The notes beneath the pieces were generated by a model. It was given only the letters and a program-made list of their open reading frames with translations. It was not told where the DNA came from and ran no database searches. A stretch of DNA of 38,756 nt from Desulfobacteraceae bacterium (GTDB taxonomy: Bacteria; Desulfobacterota; Desulfobacteria; Desulfobacterales; UBA2174): assembly GCA_011042305.1 (NCBI GenBank), contig DQXI01000134.1:1-38756 (forward strand). Reading direction: 5' to 3'. This document shows, in pieces, positions 9,520 through 22,186 of this stretch (position 1 is its first letter; each line of letters begins with the position of its first letter). The position numbers were made by a program, and so were the translations under genes.

Positions 9520-10362
9520 TCAGATGCGCCCGCCGCGGGTTACCCTGGGCGAGGACATTGAAAGCTCAATCAGTTCCGTCGGTTGGCCCTGGAGGGCCAC
9601 CGTCAGCCGGGCCCGGCAGGGACCGAGGCCTTCGGCCACGATGTTCAAGGCGCATTCCGGGGTGTTGTTGATCTCGCTGAGGTGGGCCAGCACCACGTGG
9701 CGCAGGCCGTCGTGGCGTACCCGGCCGAGCAGGTCCCGGGCTTCCGGGTTGCTCAGGTGGCCGGTGCGGCCGGCGATGCGCTGCTTCAGGGGCCAGGGGT
9801 AGGGGCCTTCCATGAGCATGCGCGGATCGTGGTTGGCTTCCAGCACTAGCGCACCGCAGTCGGCCAAATGGGTGCGGATCATCGCCGGGGCTATTCCCAG
9901 GTCGGTGGCGATGCCAAGCTTGGATCCGTTGCCCTCGATGGTGAACCCGGACGGGTCGGCGGCATCATGGGGCAGGGCGAAAGGGTGCAGGTGCAAGGTG
10001 TGGATGGCAAAGGCACGGCCGGGTTGAAAATGGACAAGATTGTCGATGCGGCCCAAGGCGGTGGCGCCGTTCGTTTGAGTCCCTCTGGTGAGGTATACGG
10101 GAAGGCGGTAACGGCGGGCCAAAACCCCGACACCCCGGATGTGATCGGTGTGTTCGTGGCTGACGACGATGGCGTCGATGCGAGCCGGGTCCAGGCATCT
10201 GGATCGCAGCCGCCGTTCGATTTCGACCCCGGACAATCCCGCATCGATTAAGATAGTGGTTTCACCATCGGATACATAGACGGCGTTGCCCTTGCTGCCG
10301 CTGGCCAGCACGCAGAAGTGGAGGCCGTCGCCGTTCGGGGGTGGAACGAGGGGTTCAGTCAC
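9520..10362 (-). CDS. MBL-fold metallohydrolase, YycJ/WalJ-like
   Basis: [41 protein letters not shown]. Confidence 0.9.
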   Translation of the reverse strand: MTEPLVPPPNGDGLHFCVLASGSKGNAVYVSDGETTILIDAGLSGVEIERRLRSRCLDPARIDAIVVSHEHTDHIRGVGVLARRYRLPVYLTRGTQTNGATALGRIDNLVHFQPGRAFAIHTLHLHPFALPHDAADPSGFTIEGNGSKLGIATDLGIAPAMIRTHLADCGALVLEANHDPRMLMEGPYPWPLKQRIAGRTGHLSNPEARDLLGRVRHDGLRHVVLAHLSEINNTPECALNIVAEGLGPCRARLTVALQGQPTELIELSMSSPRVTRGGRI

Positions 10363-10813
10363 CGGTGTGTCCGAAGCCGCCGTCGTTGCGGGCGGTGGCG
10401 GGAAGGGTTTCCACCAGCATGGGGCGCGTTCTGCATACCGGGGCGACGATCATCTGGGCGATGCGGTCGCCGCGCTGGATGGTGTAGGCGGCGGGTCCCA
10501 GGTTGATCAGGGCCACGCGGATTTCGCCGCGGTAGTCGCTGTCGATGGTTCCCGGCGCGTTGACCACGGTGACGCCGTGGTGGACGGCCAAGCCGCTGCG
10601 GGGCCGGATCTGGGCCTCGAAGCCGTCCGGCAGGGCCATGGCCAATCCGGTGGGCACCAGCGCGATCTGCCCCGGCGCCAGGGTCAGGGGAGTTTCCACG
10701 GCCGCGGCGATGTCCATGCCAGCGGCCCGGGACGTCATGTAGCGCGGCAACGCAATGTCGCCGTCGCGCTCGGGCTTTAGCCGCTGGAATGCGATGGGCA
10801 GCGCGTCGTTCAT
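10355..10813 (-). CDS. dut: dUTP diphosphatase
   Basis: [48 protein letters not shown] motifs; start MNDALPIAF. Confidence 0.93.
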   Translation of the reverse strand: MNDALPIAFQRLKPERDGDIALPRYMTSRAAGMDIAAAVETPLTLAPGQIALVPTGLAMALPDGFEAQIRPRSGLAVHHGVTVVNAPGTIDSDYRGEIRVALINLGPAAYTIQRGDRIAQMIVAPVCRTRPMLVETLPATARNDGGFGHTGD

Positions 10814-10934
10814 CGCGACGTATTCCCTCATTGGATCAACCTGTTGGAAGTGCGGAACCGGAGTACAAGAATCCGGCGGTAAATGATCGCTTTGCCTTCC
10901 ATCCGTCAGCGAATCGTCAAGGCCGGCCAAGGTG

Positions 10935-12203
10935 TCATTGGCGCCACGGGAGCGCGTCCACCGCACCGGCCGGCACCGGTCCCAGGGCCGTGAGGGCCAA
11001 GCGGGCGGGATCGAGCAGCTCGGCGGCCAGGTCCTGGATTTCAGAGGCGTCGACGGCGTCGATGCGCCCGGTGACCTCGTCCATGGGGATGAACCGGCCC
11101 GCGTAGATCTCGTTCTGGGCCAGGCGCATCATCTGGTTCTCGTTGCTCTCGGCGGCCAGCAGCAGGCTGCCCTTGGTGAACGCCTTGGCGTCGGCCAGGC
11201 GCCGGGTGCCCACCGGCGTGTCGGCCAGGCGCCGTAGTTCGGTCACTATGCGCAACAGGGTTTCCCGGGTTTTTTCAGGCGCCACGGCGGCGTAAATCCC
11301 GATCATCCCCGAATCGGTGAAAGAGGAAACGAACGAATAGACCGAGTAGGCCAGCCCGTGCTGCTCCCGGATGGCCTGGAAAAGCCGCGAGCTCATGTTG
11401 CCGCCGAGGATCGAGTTGAGCAGGCTGTAGGCGTAACGCCGCTCATCGGTGACACACAAGCCGGGACCCGCCAGCAGGAGATGCACCTGTTCCAGGGGCC
11501 GCGGCACCACCTGGACCGGGGATTGGGCCACGGGCGCCCGGCGCGGCAAGGCCGCCGTTTCGCCTGAGGGCAGGAGGCCGAAGGTCGGCGCGAGCAGCTC
11601 GTGGATGCGGTCGTGGGAGAGGTTTCCGGCCGCGGCGATGACGATGCGCTCGGGCCGGTAGTTGCGCTGAACGAACGCCTGGAGGCGCTGCTGGTCGAAG
11701 GTTGCGAGGTTTTCCGGAGTGCCGAGAATCGAGCGGCCCAGGGGGTGGTCCCCCCAGAGGTGGGCACAGGCCAGGGTATGCACCAGATCCTCGGGACAGT
11801 CTTCCACCATTCGGATCTCCTGGAGGATGACGGTACGTTCCCGCTCGATTTCCGGGGGCGAAAAGGTGGAATGAAGAAAGATGTCCGCCAGCAGGTCCAC
11901 CATGGTTTCTAAATGGGTGTCGGCGACCCTGGCGTGGTAGCAGGTGGTCTCCGGGGAGGTGAAGGCGTTGGTGTGGCCGCCGATGGCGTCGAAGGCCTTG
12001 GCGATCTGGTAGGCGCTGCGGCGCACCGTTCCCTTGAAGATCATGTGCTCGATCATGTGGGAAAGCCCGCTGTCGGCCGTGGTCTCGTCGCGGGCCCCCA
12101 CATCGACCCAGACCCCCATGGCGATGCTGCGCGCATGGGGCATGCGCCGGGTGGCGATTCGAACTCCGTTGGGCAGCCGGATGCACTCAAGGTTTCCGGC
12201 CAT
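10935..12203 (-). CDS. M16 family zinc protease
   Basis: [14 protein letters not shown] (HXXEH); the listed longer ORF includes out-of-frame pnp overlap; start [13 protein letters not shown]. Confidence 0.93.
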   Translation of the reverse strand: MAGNLECIRLPNGVRIATRRMPHARSIAMGVWVDVGARDETTADSGLSHMIEHMIFKGTVRRSAYQIAKAFDAIGGHTNAFTSPETTCYHARVADTHLETMVDLLADIFLHSTFSPPEIERERTVILQEIRMVEDCPEDLVHTLACAHLWGDHPLGRSILGTPENLATFDQQRLQAFVQRNYRPERIVIAAAGNLSHDRIHELLAPTFGLLPSGETAALPRRAPVAQSPVQVVPRPLEQVHLLLAGPGLCVTDERRYAYSLLNSILGGNMSSRLFQAIREQHGLAYSVYSFVSSFTDSGMIGIYAAVAPEKTRETLLRIVTELRRLADTPVGTRRLADAKAFTKGSLLLAAESNENQMMRLAQNEIYAGRFIPMDEVTGRIDAVDASEIQDLAAELLDPARLALTALGPVPAGAVDALPWRQ

Positions 12204-14286
12204 TGCCCTCTTCTTCCAGCAGCGCCTTGTGGCTGAGGCGGATCTTGCCGTCCCGGTTGATCTCGAGCACCTTGACCCGCAGGGTGTCGCCTTCCTTGAC
12301 CACGTCGGTGACCTTGGTGACCCGCTGGTTGGACAGTTGGCTGATGTGCACCAGCCCGTCGGTGCCGGGCAGGATTTGCACGAAGGCGCCAAAGTCCATC
12401 ACCTTAACCACCTTGCCTTCGTAGACCTGGCCGACTTCCGGCTCCATGGTCAGGGCGCGGATGCGCTCGATGGCGGCTTCGCCATCCTCCTTGGAGACCG
12501 CCGCGATCTTGATGGTACCCGAGTCGTCGATGTCGATCTTGGTGTTGGTCTCGCTTTGCAGCGCCCGGATCACCTTGCCTCCCGGGCCGATCACGTCACG
12601 GATCTTGTCCGGGTTGATGTCGATGGTGGTAATGCACGGGGCATAGGGCGAAATGCTGCCCCGGGGCGCATCGATGACGAGGAGCATTTTCTTCAGGATG
12701 TGCAGCCGCCCCTCGCGCGCCTGCGCCAGGGCCTGCTGCAGGATCTCGCGCGACAGCTCGTGGATCTTGATGTCCATCTGCAGGGCGGTGATCCCCTCGG
12801 CGGTGCCGGCCACCTTGAAGTCCATGTCCCCGGTGTGATCCTCGTCGCCGAGGATGTCGGTGAGCACCACCACAGTGTCTTCACCCTTGACCAGCCCCAT
12901 GGCGATGCCGGCCACCGGCGCCTTGATCGGCACCCCGCCGTCCATCAGGGCCAGGGTGCCGGCACAGACGGTGCCCATGGAGGAAGACCCGTTGGATTCG
13001 AGCACTTCCGATACCAGGCGGATGGTGTAGTCGAAGGTCTCCTTGTCGGGCAGCACCTTTTCCAGGGCCCGGGTGGACAGACCGCCGTGACCGATGTCGC
13101 GCCGACTCGGGCCGCCGATGCGCTTGACCTCGCCGACGGAAAAAGGCGGGAAATTGTAGTGGAGCATGAAGGGGCGAAACTCGTCGCCGCTCAATGTTTC
13201 CACCCGCTGTTCGTCCTGCCCCGAGCCCAAGGTGAGCACCCCCAGCACCTGGGTTTCCCCCCGGGTGAACAGGGCGCTGCCGTGAGGCCTGGGCAGGATG
13301 CCCACCTCGCAGGAAATGGGCCGCACCTCGTCGAAGCGGCGGCCGTCCATGCGGCGTCCTTCCTTGAGGATCAGGTCGCGGCTGATCTTCTTTTCCAGAT
13401 TTTCGAGGATTTCCGCGATTTCGTCCTTGCGCTCGGCCAGTTCGGGCTCCAGGTGGGCGACCAGTTCGGCCTTGACGGCCCGCACCGCCTCGTGGCGCGC
13501 CATTTTCTCGGGCACTGTCAGCGCTTCGTGCAGCCGATCGCCGGCCAGGGCCGCCAGCCGCTCGGCCAGGGCCGCATCCGGCGCTGGCGGGGCAAACGGG
13601 CGCTTGGCCCGGCCGCAGCTTTGGCGCAGCTCTTCCTGAATGGCAATGATGGGCTGCATCTGGGCGTGGGCGAAAAAGATCGCCTCGAGCATGTCGTCTT
13701 CGCTGACGATGTCGGCACCGCCTTCCACCATCACCACGCCGGTGGTCGACCCGGCCACGATGATGTTGATGTCCGAGCGCTCCAGGTCCGTCAGCGACGG
13801 GTTGGCGACCAGCTCACCGTCAATGCGACCGACGCGCATCGCGGCGATGGGACCGGCGAAGGGGATGTCGGAAAGCCCAAGGGCGGCCGACGCCCCGATC
13901 ATGGCCAGCGTGTCAGGATCGTTTTCCCGGTCCATGGAAAGGACCGTGGCAATGATCTGGGTCTCGTAGCGCCACCCCTTGGGAAACAGGGGGCGGATGG
14001 GGCGGTCGATGAGGCGCGCCGTGAGGGTTTCTTTCTCGGTGGGACGACCGATCTCGCGCCGGAAGTAGTTGCCGGGAATACGACCGGCGGCGTAGATTTT
14101 CTCCTGGTACTCAACGGTCAACGGCAAGAACCCCATATCACGGGTTTCATGAGCGGCCACCGCTGTGACCAGAACGATGGTGTCGCCGTATTGAACCACG
14201 GCGGCGCCGGAAGCCTGTTTGGCGACCTTGCCGGTCTGGATGCTCAACGTGCGATCGCCGATTTGACAACTAACTGATTTTTCCAT
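12187..14286 (-). CDS. pnp: Polyribonucleotide nucleotidyltransferase
   Basis: [36 protein letters not shown]..., KH and S1 domains at C-terminus. Confidence 0.97.
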   Translation of the reverse strand: MEKSVSCQIGDRTLSIQTGKVAKQASGAAVVQYGDTIVLVTAVAAHETRDMGFLPLTVEYQEKIYAAGRIPGNYFRREIGRPTEKETLTARLIDRPIRPLFPKGWRYETQIIATVLSMDRENDPDTLAMIGASAALGLSDIPFAGPIAAMRVGRIDGELVANPSLTDLERSDINIIVAGSTTGVVMVEGGADIVSEDDMLEAIFFAHAQMQPIIAIQEELRQSCGRAKRPFAPPAPDAALAERLAALAGDRLHEALTVPEKMARHEAVRAVKAELVAHLEPELAERKDEIAEILENLEKKISRDLILKEGRRMDGRRFDEVRPISCEVGILPRPHGSALFTRGETQVLGVLTLGSGQDEQRVETLSGDEFRPFMLHYNFPPFSVGEVKRIGGPSRRDIGHGGLSTRALEKVLPDKETFDYTIRLVSEVLESNGSSSMGTVCAGTLALMDGGVPIKAPVAGIAMGLVKGEDTVVVLTDILGDEDHTGDMDFKVAGTAEGITALQMDIKIHELSREILQQALAQAREGRLHILKKMLLVIDAPRGSISPYAPCITTIDINPDKIRDVIGPGGKVIRALQSETNTKIDIDDSGTIKIAAVSKEDGEAAIERIRALTMEPEVGQVYEGKVVKVMDFGAFVQILPGTDGLVHISQLSNQRVTKVTDVVKEGDTLRVKVLEINRDGKIRLSHKALLEEEGNGRKP

Positions 14287-14474
14287 GTGTTCTCCTGCTG
14301 TCACGCCCCGCTGGCCCGGTGCTCAACGCATCGTTGGATCGGGGCGATACCGATTCCGGCCCCGGCGGATTGCCCGGGCGGTACAACTGCGGACCACACA
14401 GCATCGGCGTTGATCCGGTGGCGGCCGACGTCTCGGAAGCGCAAGGAGCGGCTCCGGGTCGAGACTGCTCTTTT

Positions 14475-14744
14475 TTAGCGCCTGATGCCAAGGGCTTCGA
14501 TAATGCTGCGGTACCGTTTGACGTCCTTGCCCTTGACGTAGTTGAGCAGCCGTCGCCGCCGGCCGACGAGCATCAACAGTCCGCGCCGGCTGTGGTGGTC
14601 CTTTTTGTGCACCTTGAGGTGTTCGGTGAGATAGGTGATGCGCTGGGTGAGCAGCCCCACCTGAACCTCGGGCGAACCGGTGTCCGATTCGTGAAGTTTG
14701 TACTGGTCTATGAGTTTTTTCTTGTCATCCGTCGACAGCACCAC
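14475..14744 (-). CDS. rpsO: 30S ribosomal protein S15
   Basis: [35 protein letters not shown]...; GTG start at 14744 with GAGGAGGAAA SD gives 89 aa. Confidence 0.96.
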   Translation of the reverse strand: MVLSTDDKKKLIDQYKLHESDTGSPEVQVGLLTQRITYLTEHLKVHKKDHHSRRGLLMLVGRRRRLLNYVKGKDVKRYRSIIEALGIRR

Positions 14745-14764
14745 TGGCTTTTTCCTCCTCAGTT

Positions 14765-15664
14765 TCACGTTACGGTTGGGTGTGGCATGACACAAGCATA
14801 ATCATAGCGTTGGGTTCCCGGGTCGAAGGTGACCACCGCCAGCAACCGCTGCCGGCGGTCCAGCACTTTCAACGGTCCTTTCCCGGCCGGCGGCGCAATG
14901 TCCGCCGCCGTGAGCCGTCCGCCGTGGGCGATGCGCTGGGCCAACGGAGGGCTTGCCGTTACCTTTGGCATTTGACGCAGCGCCGCGTTCATGTCGATGA
15001 TCCGTTCGGCGATGCGCCCCTGCCGGCCCAGATCCTCCAATTCCGCCAGGGACAGGGCTTCCTCCAGGGCGAAGCCGGCGCAGGCCGTGCGCCGCAGGGC
15101 GGTCAAGTGACCGCCGCATTCCAGCGCCGCTCCCAAGTCGGCGCAGAGGGTCCGCACGTAGGTACCTGCCGAGCACTCCACTTCCAGCACCACTTCCGGC
15201 AGGTCCACTGACAGCACCTCCAGGCGGTAGACGGTCACCGGCCGCGGCGGCTTGGTCACCGGTTTGCCGTCGCGGGCCAGACGGTACAGCGGCACCCCCC
15301 GGTGTTTGAGGGCCGAGAAAACCGGGGGAACCTGGGTGAGGCGCCCCTCGAAGCGCGCTGCTGCGGCCCGCACCCGGGCTTCGTTCACCGTCACCGGCCG
15401 CGTGGCGGTGACCTGTCCCTCGGCGTCCTGGGTGTCGGTCTCCTCCCCCAGGCGGCAGGTTGCCCGGTACGTCTTGGGAGCCGCCAGAAAGAACCGCGAC
15501 AGCCGCGTCGCCGCGCCCACGGTGCAAACCAACACGCCGGTGGCGGCCGGATCCAGGGTGCCGGTATGGCCGACCTTGGTACCCTTCAGGCACCGTTTGA
15601 CCGCCGCCACCACTTGGGCCGAGGTGATGCCGGCTGGCTTGTCGATGACGATCACCCCGTCCAT
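14765..15664 (-). CDS. truB: tRNA pseudouridine(55) synthase
   Basis: [19 protein letters not shown]...[16 protein letters not shown]. Confidence 0.96.
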   Translation of the reverse strand: MDGVIVIDKPAGITSAQVVAAVKRCLKGTKVGHTGTLDPAATGVLVCTVGAATRLSRFFLAAPKTYRATCRLGEETDTQDAEGQVTATRPVTVNEARVRAAAARFEGRLTQVPPVFSALKHRGVPLYRLARDGKPVTKPPRPVTVYRLEVLSVDLPEVVLEVECSAGTYVRTLCADLGAALECGGHLTALRRTACAGFALEEALSLAELEDLGRQGRIAERIIDMNAALRQMPKVTASPPLAQRIAHGGRLTAADIAPPAGKGPLKVLDRRQRLLAVVTFDPGTQRYDYACVMPHPTVT

Positions 15665-15689
15665 CCGCGGCGCCTCGATGGCTTGCTCT

Positions 15690-16646
15690 TCAAAGCTGCT
15701 CCGCCAGCTGAAGCAGGTCCGCCTTGACATCGGCCAGCGGCGCCGTGACGCTGAAGCCGGCGGCCGACACATGGCCGCCACCGCCGCGGGCCAGGGCGAT
15801 GCGGGCGACGTCGACGCTGCCGTCGCTGCGCAGGCTGACGTGGTAATGGTTCTCCTGGCCGCTGTTGAGCTCCTGGATCAAGGCGGCCACCCGGACATCC
15901 TCGATGCGACGGGCGTAGTTGATCAACCCGTCGCCGTCCTCGGGCTGGGTGCGCGTCTCGCGCAGCATCTCCTGCGAGAGGGTCATGATGGTCATCTTGC
16001 CGTTGGCCGCCAGCTCGATGGAATCCAGGGCCATGTTGAGCAGCTTGATCCGTCCCAGGGAATAGGTGCCGTACACGTGCTTGGCCACCTGGTAGGGATC
16101 GACGCCCAGGGCCACCATTTCGCGGCAGATGGTGAACGCCTCCAGGTTGGTGTTGGCAAAACGAAACGAACCAGTGTCGGTAAAAATTCCTGTATATATC
16201 GCTGCCGCCACGATTTTGTCAATCGGGGCGCGCATTTCCCGAATAATCCGATAGATGATTTCAGCGGTGGCGCAGGCGTCCGGATCCACCAGGCGCAAGG
16301 CGCCGAAAGCCTTGTTGGTCACATGGTGGTCGATGTTGACCACCACCGGGACGGCCGCAACCGCCTCGGCCACCGCGCCGATGCGCTGCAGGGAGCCGCA
16401 ATCGAGAACCACGGCGGCATCGAATTCAAGATCGGCCGGCACCCGGCGGGTGATCCGTTCCACTTCGGGCAGAAAGCGGTAGATGGCCGGAATCGGATCT
16501 TCGTCCACCATGGCGATGGCCTTGCCCATGCGTTCCAGGATCAGGCCCAGCGCCAGAAGGCTGCCGATGGCGTCGCCGTCCGGGTGGGTGTGGGTGGTGA
16601 GCAGCACCCGCCTACTCCGGGTCAACTGGTGGATGATCGACTGCAT
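15690..16646 (-). CDS. nrnA: DHH/DHHA1 phosphoesterase, NrnA-like nanoRNase/pAp phosphatase
   Basis: TTHTHPDGDAIGS, VNIDHHVTN, RGGGGHVSAAGF. Confidence 0.92.
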   Translation of the reverse strand: MQSIIHQLTRSRRVLLTTHTHPDGDAIGSLLALGLILERMGKAIAMVDEDPIPAIYRFLPEVERITRRVPADLEFDAAVVLDCGSLQRIGAVAEAVAAVPVVVNIDHHVTNKAFGALRLVDPDACATAEIIYRIIREMRAPIDKIVAAAIYTGIFTDTGSFRFANTNLEAFTICREMVALGVDPYQVAKHVYGTYSLGRIKLLNMALDSIELAANGKMTIMTLSQEMLRETRTQPEDGDGLINYARRIEDVRVAALIQELNSGQENHYHVSLRSDGSVDVARIALARGGGGHVSAAGFSVTAPLADVKADLLQLAEQL

Positions 16647-16992
16647 GGTCCTGTTGCAAGGTCTTGAGAATCTGGTTGATGCGCGCCGCCTGGTCGAAGG
16701 TGTCATCGTAGAAGAACTCCAGCTCCGGCATGTAGCGCAGGGCCAACTCCGGGGCCAGACGCCGCTTGAGGAAAGCCCGGGCGTTGCGAAAGCCGTCCAC
16801 GGCGGCCTGGCGGTCGGCCGATTGGGCGTGCACGGCGAAGTAGACCCGGGCCAGGCGCAAATCGGCGCTGACGCGCACACGGGTGATGGTGGCCGTCCCG
16901 ATGCGCGGATCACTGGTCTCCTTGATCAGGATGGCCGACAGCACCCGCTGGATGTGACCGGCCACGCGATCGGCGCGGGAAAATGGTTTCAC
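16612..16992 (-). CDS. rbfA: 30S ribosome-binding factor A
   Basis: RADRVAGHIQRVLSAILIKETSDPRIGTATITRVRVSADLRLARVYF. Confidence 0.94.
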   Translation of the reverse strand: MKPFSRADRVAGHIQRVLSAILIKETSDPRIGTATITRVRVSADLRLARVYFAVHAQSADRQAAVDGFRNARAFLKRRLAPELALRYMPELEFFYDDTFDQAARINQILKTLQQDHAVDHPPVDPE

Positions 16993-17276
16993 AGGTGAAT
17001 GATCTCCATTTCGCTGTCCACCAGCTCGGCTAGGCCCATGGCCTCGACCAGATCCAGGATCTTTTCGATCCGGGCGTCCACCTCGCCAGTGGCGTTGGAA
17101 ACGACGGCCAAGCCGATGACGGCACGCTGGTAGACGTCGTTGCCCTCGATTTCAGCCACCGATGCGTTAAAATGGTTGCGGACGCGGGCGATCACGGCCT
17201 TGACCACCCGGCGCTTGGCCTTGAGCGAGCGGCAGCCGTGGATTCTCAAGACGATGCGACCGCAACCGACGACCAT
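16989..17276 (-). CDS. DUF503 domain protein (YlxP-like)
   Basis: LRIHGCRSLKAKRRVVKAVIARVRNHFNASVAEI. Confidence 0.9.
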   Translation of the reverse strand: MVVGCGRIVLRIHGCRSLKAKRRVVKAVIARVRNHFNASVAEIEGNDVYQRAVIGLAVVSNATGEVDARIEKILDLVEAMGLAELVDSEMEIIHL

Positions 17277-17303
17277 CCTGGCAGCTTTCTCCTGCTGCGC
17301 CGG

Positions 17304-19991
17304 CTAGGACTGGGCCGGCGAAGCCACCTTGGGCCGGATCTCCTCCATGATAAAGACCTCGATGGCATCGCCGACCTTGATGTCGTTGTAGTTTTCGATG
17401 CCGATACCGCACTCGTAGCCAGCCAGCACTTCCTTGGCGTCGTCCTTGAAGCGGCGCAGGGAGCCGATCTTGCCCTCGTACTGGACCACGCCCTCGCGCA
17501 GCAGGCGCGCCCGTTCGCCGCGGACCACCTTGCCCTCGGTGACGTAGCTGCCGGCAATGGCACCGACCTTGGGCACATGGAACACCTGGCGCACCTCGGC
17601 ACGGCCCAGCAGCTTTTCCTCGAAGCGTGATTCCATCATCCCCACGATGGCGTCCTGCACCTCCTTAATGACGGTGTAGATCACGTTGTAGAAACGGATG
17701 TCGACGTTTTCCTCCGTGGCCATGGCCTGCACCTTGGCGTTGGGACGGACGTTGAAACCGATGATGATGGCATCGGAGACAGTGGCCAGGGATACATCCG
17801 ATTCGGTAATGGTGCCGGTGGCCGCGTGGATGATGTTGATCTTGACCTCTTCGTTGCTCAGCTTGACCAGCGACTCGCTCAACGCCTCGATGGAGCCGTG
17901 CACGTCGGCCTTGATGATCAGGTTCAGCTCCTTGACCTCGCGCTCTTTCATCTGCTCGAAAAGAGTCTCCAGGCTGAGACGGCTCGATTTGGCCAGTTCC
18001 TTGGAGCGTTGCTTCTGCTGGCGGTGGGCGCTGACCTGGCGGGCGTCCTTCTCGTCGGCCAAGGCGATCATCTCATCGCCGGCCGCCGGTACGCCGGAGA
18101 GCCCGAGGATTTCCACCGGGATGGACGGCCCGGCCGCGTCCGCGGGATTGCCCCGGTCATCGATGAGGGCCCGGACCTTGCCGTAGTGGACCCCGCAAAC
18201 GATGGGGTCGCCGACGCGCAAGGTGCCTTCCTGGACAAGGACGGTGGCGACGGCACCACGGCCGGCATCCAGCTTGGCCTCCACCACGTGCCCCTTGGCC
18301 AGCTTGTCCGGATTGGCTTGAAGGTCCATCATTTCGGCCTGCAGCGAGATCATTTCCAGCAGATCCGAGATGCCGGTGCGCTGTTTGGCCGAGACATGCA
18401 CGAAGATCGTGTCGCCGCCCCACTGCTCCGGCGACAGGCCCGAATCGGCCAGTTGCCGCATCACCCGCTCCGGGTCGGCGCCGGGCTTGTCCATCTTGTT
18501 GACGGCCACGATGATGGGCACTTCGGCGGCCTTGGCGTGGTTGATGGCCTCCACGGTCTGGGGCATGACGCCGTCGTCGGCGGCTACCACCAGCACCACG
18601 ATGTCCGTCAGGCGGGCGCCGCGCGATCGCATGGCGGTGAAGGCCTCGTGGCCCGGGGTGTCGAGAAAGACGATCTGCCCCTTATCGGTGCTCACGTGGT
18701 AGGCGCCGATGTGCTGGGTGATCCCCCCGGCCTCTCCTTCGGTGACATGGGTTTTGCGGATCACGTCCAGTAGCGAGGTCTTGCCGTGGTCCACGTGGCC
18801 CATGATGGTCACCACCGGGGGACGGGGCCGCAGGTTGCCGGGTTCGTCGGTCTGGGGCTTGAGCAGGGCCTCCTCCTCGAAGGCGGCCTTTTCCACCTCG
18901 TAGCCGAACTCGCTGGCCACCAGGGCGGCGGTTTCAAAATCGATAGTCTGGTTGACGGTGGTCATCACCCCCATGCCCATCAATTTTCCGATCAGCTCGT
19001 TGGCCTTGAGGCCCATGCGTTTTCCCAGCTCGCTGAGCACGATGGTCTCGTCGACCTTGATGCGGCGCTTGATGGCCTTGGCCACCGTGATCTGGGGCTT
19101 CTGGACCGGGGGCGTCTTGGCCTTGGCCCCCTTGCGTCCCTTGCGACCTCTGAGATCGGCGGTGTAGAGGTCTTCGCCTTCCACCACGGCCTTTTTGCGA
19201 AACGAAATTTTCTTCTTGAAAAAGCGCTTGTTCGTATCTTCCTCCGCGCGCTTTTTCTTCTTTTTGCGCTGGGCCTCCTCGCCGGTGTCTTCCACTTTTT
19301 TCGCTTCGGCCGTCACCGGGAGCGGTTTGGTCTTGGACTCGGGCTTGGCCGGACGTTCGGGCAGTTTGATGATCTTGGCCGGCGTGTCCTTCTTGGCCTT
19401 GGCCTTGGCCGGTGCCTTGACGGCGGAGCGCTCCGGTTCTGGTTCTGGGGTGGATGTCGGCGGAGCGGCCGGTTCAGCAGGCGCTTCCTCGGGCGGCGGT
19501 GCTGGTTCGGCTGTTGTCGCTTCGGGCGCCGGCTCCGTTGGAGCGGCGGTCTCCGTTGGAATCGCTTCGGTTTCCGTTGGCCGCGGCTCAGCCTCCGGCT
19601 CTGGCTCGGGAGCGGCCGGGCTTTCGGCTTCAACCACTGCAGGGGGCGCTTCGGCGGTCTCTTCGCGGCGCGGCGCCTCTGGCTCGGCCGGCGCCGACGC
19701 CTGCTCAGGCGCACCTTCCTCGGGGGGAGGCGCCTCGGCCTCCGGCGCTTTCTGGTCCGCCTTAGCTGCTGCCTTGGGGCGCCGCCGGATCACGGTCGGC
19801 TTGACCCGGGTGTCCTGGGAAACCTTTTCCTTGCGGCCGAACAGGTTCTGCTTGATCCGGGCAACGGCCTCGTCGTCGAGGGAACTCATGTGGCTGGCCA
19901 CTTCGATTTGCATCTTATGGAGCTTGTCGAGAAGTTGCTTGTTCTTCAGGTTCAATTCCCTGGCAAGCTCATAAACTCTGATCTTTGCCAT
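17304..19991 (-). CDS. infB: Translation initiation factor IF-2
   Basis: [23 protein letters not shown]1 motif; IF2 N-terminal domain; long Pro/Ala/Glu linker. Confidence 0.97.
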   Translation of the reverse strand: MAKIRVYELARELNLKNKQLLDKLHKMQIEVASHMSSLDDEAVARIKQNLFGRKEKVSQDTRVKPTVIRRRPKAAAKADQKAPEAEAPPPEEGAPEQASAPAEPEAPRREETAEAPPAVVEAESPAAPEPEPEAEPRPTETEAIPTETAAPTEPAPEATTAEPAPPPEEAPAEPAAPPTSTPEPEPERSAVKAPAKAKAKKDTPAKIIKLPERPAKPESKTKPLPVTAEAKKVEDTGEEAQRKKKKKRAEEDTNKRFFKKKISFRKKAVVEGEDLYTADLRGRKGRKGAKAKTPPVQKPQITVAKAIKRRIKVDETIVLSELGKRMGLKANELIGKLMGMGVMTTVNQTIDFETAALVASEFGYEVEKAAFEEEALLKPQTDEPGNLRPRPPVVTIMGHVDHGKTSLLDVIRKTHVTEGEAGGITQHIGAYHVSTDKGQIVFLDTPGHEAFTAMRSRGARLTDIVVLVVAADDGVMPQTVEAINHAKAAEVPIIVAVNKMDKPGADPERVMRQLADSGLSPEQWGGDTIFVHVSAKQRTGISDLLEMISLQAEMMDLQANPDKLAKGHVVEAKLDAGRGAVATVLVQEGTLRVGDPIVCGVHYGKVRALIDDRGNPADAAGPSIPVEILGLSGVPAAGDEMIALADEKDARQVSAHRQQKQRSKELAKSSRLSLETLFEQMKEREVKELNLIIKADVHGSIEALSESLVKLSNEEVKINIIHAATGTITESDVSLATVSDAIIIGFNVRPNAKVQAMATEENVDIRFYNVIYTVIKEVQDAIVGMMESRFEEKLLGRAEVRQVFHVPKVGAIAGSYVTEGKVVRGERARLLREGVVQYEGKIGSLRRFKDDAKEVLAGYECGIGIENYNDIKVGDAIEVFIMEEIRPKVASPAQS

Positions 19992-20115
19992 CCATTCCCC
20001 CTCAATCCGGCTTGGAAAAGGCGTTCGACCGTCTTGGACGGCCGGACGGGCTCAGCTGTCGTCTCGCTCGGGGGCGGCGCGGGTTTCTCGGCGCCACGCC
20101 GCGTCGGCGAGAAGG

Positions 20116-21585
20116 TCAATCGGTCTCCAACGGCGCTGTCCCGGATTCCCGGTCTGCGGGCGCCCCGTCCAACGTTTCTGCCGCCGGCGTGGTTTCCGGC
20201 TCCTGGGCGACGGACAAGGCCACATCCTGGACTTCCCGGGGATCGGTTTCCTTGACCTCCAGGGGTTCCTCGGCGGGTTCGGCATCGCCTTCCGCCTCCG
20301 CCACGACTTCCTCGGCTGCCTCGTTTTGGCGTTCAGCCGCTGCCTTGGCTGCAGCTTCGGCCACGGCGGCGTTGTGGATCAATTCGGCGGCCTTCTCGGG
20401 GTCCAGCTCGCGGATTTGGGCCAAGTCTTCAACGCTGGCATGGCTCAGTTCCTCGGCCGAGAAGAATCCCATCTCGTACAAGGTATCTGCCAAGCTGATG
20501 CTGACGCCGGGGACGGCCACCAGCGAGTCGTAGCCGTCGCGCATGGCCTGGCTGTACTTGCTTTCGCTGATCACGTCCAGGTGCCACTTGGTCAATTTGG
20601 ACGCCAGACGCACGTTCTGGCCCCGTTTGCCGATGGCGATGGACAGGTGTTCGTCGGGGACGATCACCTCCATCGAGCGGTTCTCTTCGTCGATGATGAC
20701 CCTGGAAATCTCCGCCGGTGCCAAGGCGTTGCAGACGAACTTGGCCGGATCCACATGCCAGGGGATGATGTCGATCTTTTCCCCGCGCAGCTCCTGGACC
20801 ACACTTTGCACACGACTGCCCTTCATGCCGACGCAGGCGCCCACCGGATCGATATCCGAGTCGTTGGAAGAGACAGCGATCTTGGTGCGCACCCCCGCTT
20901 CCCGGGCCACTGCCATGATGGTGACGATGCCCTCGGCGATTTCCGGCACCTCGGTCTTGAACAGCTGGACCAGGAAGTTGGGATGAGTGCGCGACATGAC
21001 GATCTGGGGTCCCCGGGTCTCGTAGAGGACATCCATGATGTAGGCCCGGATCCGATCCCCGCGGCGGTAGCTTTCCCGCGGAACCTGCTCCCGCGACGGC
21101 ACGATGCCCTCGGTGGTGCCGAGGTTGACGATGAGGTCACCGCGGTCGATGCGCTGGACGATGCCGTTGATCAATTCGCCCTTGCGGTCGATGAAGGCCG
21201 CATAGACGGCGTCCCGCTCGGCGTCCTTCATCTTTTGGATGATCACCTGCTTGGCGCTCTGGGCGGCGATGCGGCCGAAGGAGGCGGTATCCATCTTGGT
21301 TCCCAGGCTGTCGCCTAGTTCGCAGTCGGGATCCAGTTGGCGGCCCTGGACGAGGCTGATTTGAAGGTCGGGGTCGGTGACGGTTTCCACCACTTCCTTG
21401 AACTGGAACACCTCGATCTCACCGATTTCTTCGTTGTACTGGACCTCGATGTCGGCCTTGCTGCCGAACCGCTTGCGTGCGGCTGACCGCAGCGCCTCCT
21501 CCAGCGCCTTGATGAGCACCTCGCGGTCGATGCCGCGGTCCCGGCTCACCTGATCAACGACGCGTTTGATATCCGAGATAAACAT
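20116..21585 (-). CDS. nusA: Transcription termination/antitermination protein NusA
   Basis: S1/KH domains ([28 protein letters not shown]), acidic C-terminal tail. Confidence 0.97.
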   Translation of the reverse strand: MFISDIKRVVDQVSRDRGIDREVLIKALEEALRSAARKRFGSKADIEVQYNEEIGEIEVFQFKEVVETVTDPDLQISLVQGRQLDPDCELGDSLGTKMDTASFGRIAAQSAKQVIIQKMKDAERDAVYAAFIDRKGELINGIVQRIDRGDLIVNLGTTEGIVPSREQVPRESYRRGDRIRAYIMDVLYETRGPQIVMSRTHPNFLVQLFKTEVPEIAEGIVTIMAVAREAGVRTKIAVSSNDSDIDPVGACVGMKGSRVQSVVQELRGEKIDIIPWHVDPAKFVCNALAPAEISRVIIDEENRSMEVIVPDEHLSIAIGKRGQNVRLASKLTKWHLDVISESKYSQAMRDGYDSLVAVPGVSISLADTLYEMGFFSAEELSHASVEDLAQIRELDPEKAAELIHNAAVAEAAAKAAAERQNEAAEEVVAEAEGDAEPAEEPLEVKETDPREVQDVALSVAQEPETTPAAETLDGAPADRESGTAPLETD

Positions 21586-21626
21586 CCGCTTGTCTCCATT
21601 TTGTCGGGCCGGTGGCCAGGGGGCCG

Positions 21627-22130
21627 TCAGTCGGCCGCCAACCGGGCCCGCACGATGTCCTCGAGGGCCAGGGTTACTGTGGTGTTTTCCAGCTCCAGGG
21701 CCACCCGGCCGTCGACCATCCCCATCAACCGGCCGGTGAAGTTCTTGCGCCCCCCGATGGCCTTGGCCACCTTGACGCGCACCGGATGGCCGGCAAAACG
21801 TTCAAAATCCGCCGGACGGCTGATGGGGCGATCCGCTCCCGGCGAGGAAACTTCAAGATGGTAAGGGCCGACGCCCTCATCGAGGACCGCGTCGAGCACG
21901 TCGCCTACTTGGCGGCTGATCTCAACGCAGTCGTCCAGGCTCACCCCTCCGGGCTTGTCGATGTACAGACGCAACGTGGCGCCGGCCGGCTCGCGCTGGA
22001 ACTCGCAGTGCACCAGGTCGTAGCCGGCGTTGGCGCACAGCGGTTCGGCATGGTGCCGGACCGTTTCGATCACCGCCGCCGGCGCCAACGGCGGCGGGGC
22101 TTGGCCGCTATTTTTTTTCTTTTGTTTCAA
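21627..22130 (-). CDS. rimP: Ribosome maturation factor RimP (TTG start at 22130 preferred; ORF is open to 22157)
   Basis: GYDLVHCEFQREPAGATLRLYIDKPGGVSLDDCVEISRQVGDVLD...YHLEVSSPGADRP; upstream of nusA. Confidence 0.92.
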   Translation of the reverse strand: MKQKKKNSGQAPPPLAPAAVIETVRHHAEPLCANAGYDLVHCEFQREPAGATLRLYIDKPGGVSLDDCVEISRQVGDVLDAVLDEGVGPYHLEVSSPGADRPISRPADFERFAGHPVRVKVAKAIGGRKNFTGRLMGMVDGRVALELENTTVTLALEDIVRARLAAD

Positions 22131-22151
22131 GTAGATAACCCTGTTTTCCAA

Positions 22152-22179
22152 AAACAAAAAACGGGCTTTTGCCCGTTTT
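22152..22179 (-). terminator. Intrinsic terminator immediately upstream of rimP
   Basis: On minus strand AAAACGGGC-AAAA-GCCCGTTTT TTGTTTTT; 9 bp stem. Confidence 0.9.
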
Positions 22180-22186
22180 CCCGTGA

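Noticed and set aside
12034-14277. 747 aa plus-strand ORF
   Set aside because: Antisense to pnp; composition reflects high GC third positions, no recognisable domain.
14287-14474. rpsO-pnp intergenic as a novel RNA
   Set aside because: GC-rich with possible pairing, but an RNase III-type pnp leader is a known explanation and no distinctive fold was evident.
18786-20255. 489 aa and 259 aa plus-strand ORFs over infB/nusA
   Set aside because: Antisense to well-supported infB; low-complexity translation of the repeat linker.
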